From assembly GCA_021784975.1 (NCBI GenBank), contig JAJYGU010000325.1, positions 7,130 to 13,838 on the forward strand: a DNA stretch of 6,709 nucleotides. Direction: 5' to 3'. The translations under genes were made by a program, and so were the position numbers. The notes below the pieces were generated by a model. It searched no databases. It was not told the DNA's origin and saw only the letters and a program-made list of their open reading frames with translations. Shown piece after piece: positions 1 to 4,663 of the stretch. This DNA is from Planctomycetota bacterium. Lineage in GTDB: Bacteria > Planctomycetota > Planctomycetia > Pirellulales > Thermoguttaceae. Within the stretch, counting starts at the first letter, position 1; each line of letters begins with the position of its first letter.

Positions 1-53
1 AACAGGGCGCACAGCACCATACCTGCTACACATTGCCAAGTTCTGCTTCTCAT
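1..53 (-). CDS. N-terminus of a probable exported protein, truncated by window edge
   Basis: Reading the minus strand from the ATG at 53-51 gives MRSRTWQCVAGMVLCAL before the window ends. The peptide has two arginines near the start followed by a hydrophobic run, which looks like the beginning of a signal peptide or a membrane anchor. The start is supported by a purine-rich AGAGAGGAG stretch ending six bases before the ATG, and by a sigma70-like promoter further upstream on the same strand (294-322). Cysteines occur at residues 8 and 15, but no convincing lipobox can be read in this fragment. The gene lies downstream of aceE in the same orientation, yet has its own promoter candidate, so it is probably a separate transcription unit. 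The product cannot be named from 17 residues. Confidence 0.6.
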   Translation of the reverse strand, partial: MRSRTWQCVAGMVLCAL

Positions 54-59
54 CGGCTG

Positions 60-67
60 CTCCTCTC
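60..67 (-). promoter_or_regulatory. Ribosome binding site for the truncated gene at 1-53
   Basis: On the minus strand this reads GAGAGGAG, containing the core AGGAG, with six bases between it and the ATG at 53-51. Match and spacing are close to ideal. This is the main reason for accepting the short truncated reading frame as a real gene start. Confidence 0.6.
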
Positions 68-113
68 TACTTTGGGGTGAAGGGCCTTAACAGGATGGGA
101 ACCGCCGGGCCGC

Positions 114-207
114 GGACTGGCTCATTTTTCGGCCCCCACCGCCATGTGCTGCCTGCACGCCGGGCACCGACCGAAGGTTGGTCGTGCCGAAAAAATGTGC
201 CTGTTCC
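114..207. repeat. Imperfect inverted-repeat element in the leader of the truncated gene
   Basis: The left arm at 114-133 (GGACTGGCTCATTTTTCGGC) and the right arm at 186-207 are near-complementary, with two T/A mismatches and two single-base indels. Between them, a second hairpin pairs GGCAC and GACC (163-173, one bulged C) with GGTC and GTGCC (180-188) around a 7-base loop, and it competes with the large stem for bases 186-188. The T-run sits on the 5' side and the A-run on the 3' side of the large stem on either strand, and neither hairpin is followed by a T-tract, so this is not a standard intrinsic terminator. It has the form of a REP- or MITE-like palindromic element. If transcribed from the promoter at 294-322, it would lie in the 5' leader of the gene at 1-53. 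Confidence 0.55.
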
Positions 208-293
208 CTTGTGGGCCGTGACGCGCCGGTCCCAGCTTTGTTAAGGCGGGTCAAGGGGTTGGATGCGAAATGGTGGGACTCCCAACGTCCCCG

Positions 294-322
294 ATCTTAG
301 CCCGGCGGCTCGGCGCTGTCAA
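294..322 (-). promoter_or_regulatory. Sigma70-like promoter, minus strand, toward the gene at 1-53
   Basis: On the minus strand the -35 box is a perfect TTGACA (322-317) and the -10 box is TAAGAT (299-294, four of six consensus bases), separated by exactly 17 bases. Transcription would begin near 287 and give a leader of about 230 bases before the ATG at 53. The -35 box lies only 12 bases past the aceE stop codon. This supports independent expression of the downstream gene rather than simple cotranscription with aceE. The evidence is sequence match only. Confidence 0.5.
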
Positions 323-334
323 CAATTCGCGTTC

Positions 335-3229
335 TCACACGGTCACCGGGTTCGGCTTTTCGGGGTCGAGGCCGAGTGCCTTGACGGCGGCGGGCAGCTT
401 CTCCTTCGGATACTTGCCTCCGTGGGCCAGCTCGCTGAGCGCCGCCAGGGCGATGTTCTCGGCGTCGACCTCGAAGAATCGCCGCAGCTCCTTTCGGGCG
501 TCGCTGCGGCCGAAGCCGTCGGCGCCTAGGACGACGTAGGAAGAGATCGCAGTGCGGGCATCGCCGGAAGCCCTCACCCTCTGCCCCTCTCCCAAAGGGA
601 GAGGGGACTCTTTGCCTTGCCCCTCTCCCACAGGGCGAGGGGAATTGGTGTGTTCCCTCTCCCTTTGGGAGAGGGTTAGGGTGAGGGCGTCTTCACCGCC
701 GGCCCGCGTCACCCACGGCGCGATCGACAGCCCCACGGCGCTCACGTAGTCCAGAGCCGCCAGCACCGGGCCCGATTGGCCATCGAGCACTTGCTGCACC
801 CAGGCTCGTCGCGGCGGCTCTTGCGGATGGAGCCGGTTCCAGCGGTCGCAGGACCGGCCATCGTAGTAAAGCGTTTTGTAGCTGGTGACGCTGTAGACGT
901 TGCTGCCGACGCCAAAATGCTGTTCGAGTAGTTCTTGGGCCCGCAGCGACTCGCGGAGGATGGCCCCGCTGCCGAACAGTTGCACCTTCGGCTTTTTGGG
1001 CCCGAGGTCCCGCGAGGAGAGCCGGTAGATGCCGCGGCAGATGCCTTCGGTCGAGCCCATCGGCAGGATTGGCATCGCGTAGTTCTCGTTCATCAGCGTG
1101 ATGTAGTAGAAGATGTCCTCCTCTTCGTAAAACATCCGCCGCAGGCCGTCGAGCACGATCACCGCCATTTCGTAAGCGTAACAAGGATCGTAGGCCTGCA
1201 AATTGGGGAAGGCCAGGGCATTGAGGTGGCTGTTGCCGTCTTGATGTTGCAGCCCTTCGCCGGCCAAGGTGGTGCGACCGGCGGTGCCGCCGAGCACGAA
1301 GCCCCGGCAGCGCATGTCGCCGGCGGCCCAGAGCAGGTCGCCGATCCGCTGGAAGCCGAACATCGAGTAGTAGATGAAGAAGGGCACCATGCTGATGCCG
1401 TGGCTCGAGTGCGAGCTGGCGGCGGCGATGAACGACGCCATCGAGCCGGCCTCGGTGATGCCCTCTTCGAGGATCTGCCCGTCTTTGACCTCGCGGTAAT
1501 AGAGCAGCGTCTCGGAGTCGACCGGCTGGTAGAGCTGGCCGGTATGCGAGTAGATGCCGAACTGGCGAAACAGGGCCTCCATGCCGAAGGTGCGGGCCTC
1601 GTCGGGCACGATGGGCACCACGTAGCGGCCGATCGTCTTGTCGCGCATCAGCCGCGCCAGCAGCCGCACGAAGGCCATCGTCGACGACGCCTCGCGGCCG
1701 TCGCTGCCGCCGAAGAACTCGGCGTAGTCTTCCCACTTGGGCGGCTTGAGCTTGAACTTCGGTGCCCGCCGGCCGGGCACGAAGCCCCCCAGCGCCTCGC
1801 GCTGCCCGCGAAGGTAACGCATCTCGGGCGAGTCGTCGGGCGGTTTGTAGAAGGCGGCATGGCGGGCCAGGTCGTCGGAAATGGGAATGTCGAAGCGGCG
1901 GCGAAACTCGACCAATTCGTCCTCGTTGAGCTTCTTCTGCTGGTGGGTGATGTTGCGGCCTTCGCCGGCTTCGCCCAGGCCGTAGCCCTTGACGGTCTTG
2001 GCAAGGATGACCGTCGGCGCCCCTTTCGTTTCGACGGCCGCCTTGTAGGCCGCATAAATCTTGAGCGGGTCGTGGCCGCCGCGTCCGAGCTGGTGGAGCT
2101 GGCGGTCGCTCAGGTCGGCCACCATCGCCTCCAGCCGCGGATCGACGCCGAAGAAGTGTTGGCGGATGTAACTGCCCGGACTCACGATGTACTTTTGATA
2201 CTCGCCGTCGACCACCTGGCCCATGCGGCGGACCAGCAGGCCGTCGCTGTCCTGGGCCAGCAGCCGGTCCCACTCGGAGCCCCAAATGACCTTGATCACG
2301 TTCCAGCCGGCCCCGCGGAATGCACCTTCCAGCTCCTGGATGATCTTGCCGTTGCCGCGGACCGGGCCGTCGAGCCGCTGCAGGTTGCAGTTGACCACAA
2401 ACAGCAGGTTGTCGAGCCGTTCGCGGCCGGCCAAGGTGATCGCCCCGAGGGCTTCCGGCTCGTCGCACTCGCCGTCGCCCAGAAACGCCCACACCCGTGA
2501 GGCGGCGGCATCCGGCTTGATGCCCCGATCGACCAGGTAATGGTTGAAGCGGGCCTGATAAATGGCCATGATCGGGCCCAGACCCATCGACACGGTGGGG
2601 AACTCCCAGAAGTCGGGCATGAGCCAGGGGTGGGGATAGGACGGCAGGCCCGGTCCCTTGCCCAACTCGCGGCGAAAGTTGTTGAGGTGTTCTTCGGTCA
2701 GCCGGCCGAGCAGGAAGGCGCGGGCGTAAACGCCGGGCGAGGCGTGGCCTTGGAAGAACACCTGGTCGGGCGGCTGCGCGCCCCGCTTGCCGTGCAAAAA
2801 ATGGTTGAAGGCCACCTCATACAAGCTGGCGCACGAGGCAAAGGTAGAGATGTGTCCGCCGATCCCGTGGCTTGCCTTGTTTGCCCGGACAACCATGGCC
2901 ATGGCGTTCCAGCGAATGATGTGCTTGATGCGGCGCTCCATATCGCGGTCGCCAGGATAGGGCGGTTGCTGGTCGACCGGGATGGTGTTTACGTACGGGG
3001 TGGTGGCCGCCCCGGCAAAGCGAACACCGCGGAGGAACGCCTGGTGCTTCAGACGATCCAAGAGATAGGTTGCCCGCCGCGGCCCGGCCGAGTCGATCAC
3101 GTAGTCAAGGGCCTCCATCCATTCCGCCGTCTCGCGCGGATCGTCGTCGTCGGTGGTCAAGGGCAGTAAGCGGTCGGGCAAAGCGCCCGCAGGGGCGGTG
3201 AGAATCGTGGAAGATCGATTGTTTTTCAT
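335..3229 (-). CDS. aceE: Pyruvate dehydrogenase E1 component, homodimeric (AceE) type
   Basis: Thiamine-diphosphate enzyme that decarboxylates pyruvate and acetylates the lipoyl group of E2 in the cytosolic pyruvate dehydrogenase complex. It aligns with E. coli AceE along nearly its whole length. GDGECDEPEALGAI near residue 250 opens the diphosphate/metal-binding motif, which closes with NCNLQRLDG. The active-site histidines in GGHISTF and FQGHASPG are present, as are the mobile-loop histidine (H429, in NITHQQKKLN), the catalytic glutamate (E589, in GQILEEG) and GLQHQDGNSH. The C-terminus keeps GADGFGRSD. I chose the ATG at 3229, giving 964 residues; a TTG at 3307 and an ATG at 3271 are in frame upstream but add an arginine-rich stretch without similarity. 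No clear Shine-Dalgarno precedes the start. E. coli AceE has about 887 residues; the excess is an N-terminal extension plus an in-frame repeat encoding about residues 848-887. No aceF or lpd gene is adjacent. Function would be lost only if the insertion disturbs the C-terminal domain, which seems unlikely. Confidence 0.96.
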   Translation of the reverse strand: MKNNRSSTILTAPAGALPDRLLPLTTDDDDPRETAEWMEALDYVIDSAGPRRATYLLDRLKHQAFLRGVRFAGAATTPYVNTIPVDQQPPYPGDRDMERRIKHIIRWNAMAMVVRANKASHGIGGHISTFASCASLYEVAFNHFLHGKRGAQPPDQVFFQGHASPGVYARAFLLGRLTEEHLNNFRRELGKGPGLPSYPHPWLMPDFWEFPTVSMGLGPIMAIYQARFNHYLVDRGIKPDAAASRVWAFLGDGECDEPEALGAITLAGRERLDNLLFVVNCNLQRLDGPVRGNGKIIQELEGAFRGAGWNVIKVIWGSEWDRLLAQDSDGLLVRRMGQVVDGEYQKYIVSPGSYIRQHFFGVDPRLEAMVADLSDRQLHQLGRGGHDPLKIYAAYKAAVETKGAPTVILAKTVKGYGLGEAGEGRNITHQQKKLNEDELVEFRRRFDIPISDDLARHAAFYKPPDDSPEMRYLRGQREALGGFVPGRRAPKFKLKPPKWEDYAEFFGGSDGREASSTMAFVRLLARLMRDKTIGRYVVPIVPDEARTFGMEALFRQFGIYSHTGQLYQPVDSETLLYYREVKDGQILEEGITEAGSMASFIAAASSHSSHGISMVPFFIYYSMFGFQRIGDLLWAAGDMRCRGFVLGGTAGRTTLAGEGLQHQDGNSHLNALAFPNLQAYDPCYAYEMAVIVLDGLRRMFYEEEDIFYYITLMNENYAMPILPMGSTEGICRGIYRLSSRDLGPKKPKVQLFGSGAILRESLRAQELLEQHFGVGSNVYSVTSYKTLYYDGRSCDRWNRLHPQEPPRRAWVQQVLDGQSGPVLAALDYVSAVGLSIAPWVTRAGGEDALTLTLSQREREHTNSPRPVGEGQGKESPLPLGEGQRVRASGDARTAISSYVVLGADGFGRSDARKELRRFFEVDAENIALAALSELAHGGKYPKEKLPAAVKALGLDPEKPNPVTV
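571..687. repeat. 117-bp palindromic repeat inserted in frame within aceE
   Basis: The element is bounded by a perfect 10-base inverted repeat, CCCTCACCCT at 571-580 and AGGGTGAGGG at 678-687. Inside are three hairpins. The first is 584-593 paired with 597-606 (10 bp, loop AAA). The second is 620-629 with 633-642 (one mismatch, loop ACA). The third is 655-663 with 667-675 (9 bp, loop TTT). Their starts are 36 and 35 bases apart. The length of 117 is a multiple of three and no stop arises in the aceE frame, where it encodes a peptide containing LTLTLSQRERE and SPLPLGEGQRVRA. It lies between the AceE segments ending APWVTR and starting SYVVLGADGFGRSD, where E. coli AceE has only a short loop. 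I saw no clear target-site duplication. Peptides of this kind recur in planctomycete and other bacterial protein predictions, as I recall, consistent with a dispersed repeat family. Confidence 0.85.
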
Positions 3230-3326
3230 GGAGTGCAACGGCAGGCGTCTCCGCCGTCTCGATAACCGCATTGCAGCCGTAGGCGGACCGCCCTGCCAAC
3301 TAATCAAAGGTCAACGTCGATACCCT

Positions 3327-3354
3327 ATTCTACGTAGTAGGCCATCGGGGTCAA
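3327..3354 (-). promoter_or_regulatory. Candidate sigma70-like promoter for aceE
   Basis: On the minus strand TTGACC (3354-3349, five of six consensus bases) is followed after 16 bases by TAGAAT (3332-3327, five of six). Transcription would begin near 3320, leaving about 90 bases before the chosen aceE ATG at 3229. That agrees with the internal ATG rather than requiring the TTG at 3307, although it does not exclude it. The -10 box overlaps an 8-base palindrome, CTACGTAG (3330-3337), whose meaning is unknown. Confidence 0.5.
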
Positions 3355-3375
3355 ACGCATTCGAAAGATCAATGG

Positions 3376-3446
3376 GGAACACTAATCCTCGCTGATCTTC
3401 GCTAATTGCGTGTGGCAGGGCTCAGATTAGCGGAGATTAGCGTTCC
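3376..3446. repeat. Palindromic repeat built of about 10-base GATTAGCG-like units
   Basis: The outer arms GGAACACTAATC (3376-3387) and GATTAGCGTTCC (3435-3446) pair with one mismatch, which would be a G-U pair in RNA. Inner arms 3398-3406 and 3426-3434 pair over nine positions with one further mismatch, around a 19-base loop. The left arm has ten extra bases (3388-3397) that would bulge out. Read on one strand, the left arm is three degenerate tandem units (ATTAGCGAAG, ATCAGCGAGG, ATTAG) and the right arm is two (GATTAGCGGA, GATTAGCGTT), so the arms differ by exactly one unit. It lies 19 bases past the stop of the URO-D-like gene and about 20 bases upstream of the aceE promoter candidate. It lacks a T-tract after the stem in the transcribed direction, so it is a REP-like element more than a standard terminator. 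Confidence 0.65.
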
Positions 3447-3464
3447 GTTTTCTGTAGTACCAGA

Positions 3465-4553
3465 TTACACGCGGTAGGCCCGGACTTTCTCCATGCAGCG
3501 GTTGGCGGCGACGACGTCGGGCACCTTCCTGACCTGGTACATCACGCCGCCGGGCAGGTCGTGCCGTTCGAGTCGATCGACAAACGTGAAATAGTCGGCG
3601 AATACGGCCACCGGCACGTCGCCCACGCGCGGCCGCAGTTCTTTGAGCACGTCGAATGCCAAGGGGAAACCTTTGTCGTCCGCCAGTAGCATCGCCTTCA
3701 GGCCGCGGAGGGTCGAGGCGGCCTCCAACAGGTGGCGGCCGTTGCCGTGGATGTGAACCACTCCGCCGTCGAAGGCGGCCAGAATCCGCTCGGCCGGCTC
3801 GCGGCCCCAGCGCTCGAAATAGGCCACCGAGGTCATGTGATAGGGGTCGAGGCTTTCGGAAACAATTTGGCCGGGGATCCACTGGGCGAAGTTGCTAAAG
3901 GTGCCGCCATCCAAGCTCGGCACAACCTCGAAAAACGTGCGGTGGACCTTGACATTCAAGTCGTAGGCGAAGTCGATGGCCCGCCGGACCTCTTCCGGGC
4001 AGGTTTCGACGCTGAGATACGTCTCGGTTGCCCCAATGAGTTCGAAGACGAAGTTCAGCCCGTCGATGAGGATGAAGTGGCTGATGCCCCATTTGCCGCG
4101 GCTGTGCTCGACGAAGACCTCAAGCTGCCTCTCGTAGCGCCGCCACCAGGGGTGCGAGTCATCAAAGCGAAGCCGGCGGAACTGAGACCAGTCTTTCAGT
4201 AGCGCCGGGACCATCGACGAGATCCAACCGCTCTCGGGATGGGCCAAGAAACGGACCTCGCCCCCCAACAGCCCGCCGTAGAGCCCCTGGTCGAACTCGC
4301 TCAAATAGGCGCTGGGCAGCGAGTCGTCTTCGATGGCCGATCGCTCGCGCAGGAGCCGGTCCCAGAAATCGGCCCGCTCGGCCGGGTCGGGATAACCGCA
4401 TTCGGCCTGAGGATACTGCTGCCGAAACTCGGCCACGGTCGCGCTGGGCACGGCCATGGTGGCGAAGACGCGATCGGCGGCTCGGCGCTCATAGAGCGAC
4501 CGAAGTCGTGGCAGGACGTCCCCCCAGCCGGGTTTGTAAGTCAGAGTGTTCAT
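3465..4553 (-). CDS. Uroporphyrinogen decarboxylase / corrinoid methyltransferase superfamily-like protein
   Basis: A 362-residue protein with no signal peptide or membrane segment, so probably cytosolic. Its layout resembles the URO-D/MtaA-like TIM-barrel superfamily: a central block with FILIDGLNFVFELIG (D164) followed by ETYLSVETCPEEVRRAIDF, then SLDGGTFSNF (D215), and a later VVHIHGNGRHLLEAAS segment (H267, H269) that matches in position the His/Cys-Gly-Asn strand of superfamily members. A further strand, LKAMLLADDKGFPLAF, follows. It lacks the N-terminal Arg-rich coproporphyrinogen-binding motif (MRQAGR type) of true HemE, so heme synthesis is unlikely. Homologs, as I recall, are annotated only as URO-D family proteins of unknown reaction. 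The ATG at 4553 is chosen because translation cannot extend far upstream into the divergent gap; no Shine-Dalgarno is visible. It is divergent from the beta-helix gene at 4664, with 110 bases between the starts. Substrate and cofactor cannot be assigned. The fold assignment is moderately secure. Confidence 0.7.
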   Translation of the reverse strand: MNTLTYKPGWGDVLPRLRSLYERRAADRVFATMAVPSATVAEFRQQYPQAECGYPDPAERADFWDRLLRERSAIEDDSLPSAYLSEFDQGLYGGLLGGEVRFLAHPESGWISSMVPALLKDWSQFRRLRFDDSHPWWRRYERQLEVFVEHSRGKWGISHFILIDGLNFVFELIGATETYLSVETCPEEVRRAIDFAYDLNVKVHRTFFEVVPSLDGGTFSNFAQWIPGQIVSESLDPYHMTSVAYFERWGREPAERILAAFDGGVVHIHGNGRHLLEAASTLRGLKAMLLADDKGFPLAFDVLKELRPRVGDVPVAVFADYFTFVDRLERHDLPGGVMYQVRKVPDVVAANRCMEKVRAYRV

Positions 4554-4572
4554 GGATTAGCGAATACGTCGA

Positions 4573-4601
4573 TTCTCAGCCGCCGGCGGATGGTATAGAA
4601 T
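4573..4601 (+). promoter_or_regulatory. Candidate promoter for the beta-helix gene
   Basis: TTCTCA (4573-4578, four of six -35 bases) and TAGAAT (4596-4601, five of six -10 bases) are separated by 17 bases, giving a start near 4608 and a leader of roughly 55 bases. It lies in the 110-base gap shared with the divergent URO-D-like gene. No convincing promoter for that opposite gene stood out. The -35 match is weak. Confidence 0.35.
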
Positions 4602-4649
4602 GGCCCCAGTTGTTCCCGCCGTATTCTTACCTCTACCCACTCACCTTTC

Positions 4650-4655
4650 AAGGAG
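4650..4655 (+). promoter_or_regulatory. Shine-Dalgarno site for the beta-helix gene
   Basis: AAGGAG lies eight bases before the ATG at 4664-4666, a strong site with ordinary spacing. It decides the start of the beta-helix gene over the in-frame ATG at codon 13, which would cut into the signal peptide. Confidence 0.75.
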
Positions 4656-4663
4656 CCTCCGCC

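Noticed and set aside
120..200. Intrinsic terminator for aceE using the T-run and A-run at 125-129 and 190-195
   Set aside because: On the minus strand the T-run comes before the stem rather than after it, so the order is wrong for Rho-independent termination. Nothing transcribed on the plus strand ends here.
584..675. Possible short CRISPR array (three similar units at about 36-base period)
   Set aside because: The units are themselves nearly perfect hairpins with only 12-13 base linkers, lie inside a conserved coding gene and are enclosed by inverted repeats. There are no cas genes.
552..749. Small plus-strand frame through the 117-bp repeat (peptides like LCPSPKGRGD and SLWERVRVRAS)
   Set aside because: Such peptides appear in databases because the repeat is open in several frames. 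There is no start context or conserved flank here, and the real coding strand is aceE.
693..2492. Long minus-strand frame (599 codons) overlapping aceE in another phase
   Set aside because: Its translation is dominated by Arg, Pro, Gly and Ala with no family resemblance, a frame shadow of aceE. AceE itself is continuous through the region, so there is no frameshift to explain.
935..2500. Long open frame (521 codons) on the plus strand opposite aceE
   Set aside because: It lies wholly antisense to a gene with extensive AceE similarity. Its composition (Ala, Val, Gly, Leu, His-rich) is what the complement of high-GC coding sequence gives, and it contains no recognisable domain or ribosome binding site.
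3230..3307. Upstream start for aceE at TTG 3307 (26 extra residues)
   Set aside because: The added segment is arginine-rich with no similarity to AceE, the TTG start is rare, and an ATG at 3229 fits the promoter distance. An ATG at 3271 cannot be fully excluded.
3376..3446. Intrinsic terminator for the URO-D-like gene
   Set aside because: The stem is long but interrupted, has a 19-base loop, and is not followed by a T-tract on the minus strand. It could still slow transcription, but it does not fit the standard form.
3465..4553. Calling this gene hemE (uroporphyrinogen decarboxylase)
   Set aside because: The N-terminal Arg-rich substrate motif of HemE is absent and only superfamily-level features are visible, so a specific symbol would be unsupported.
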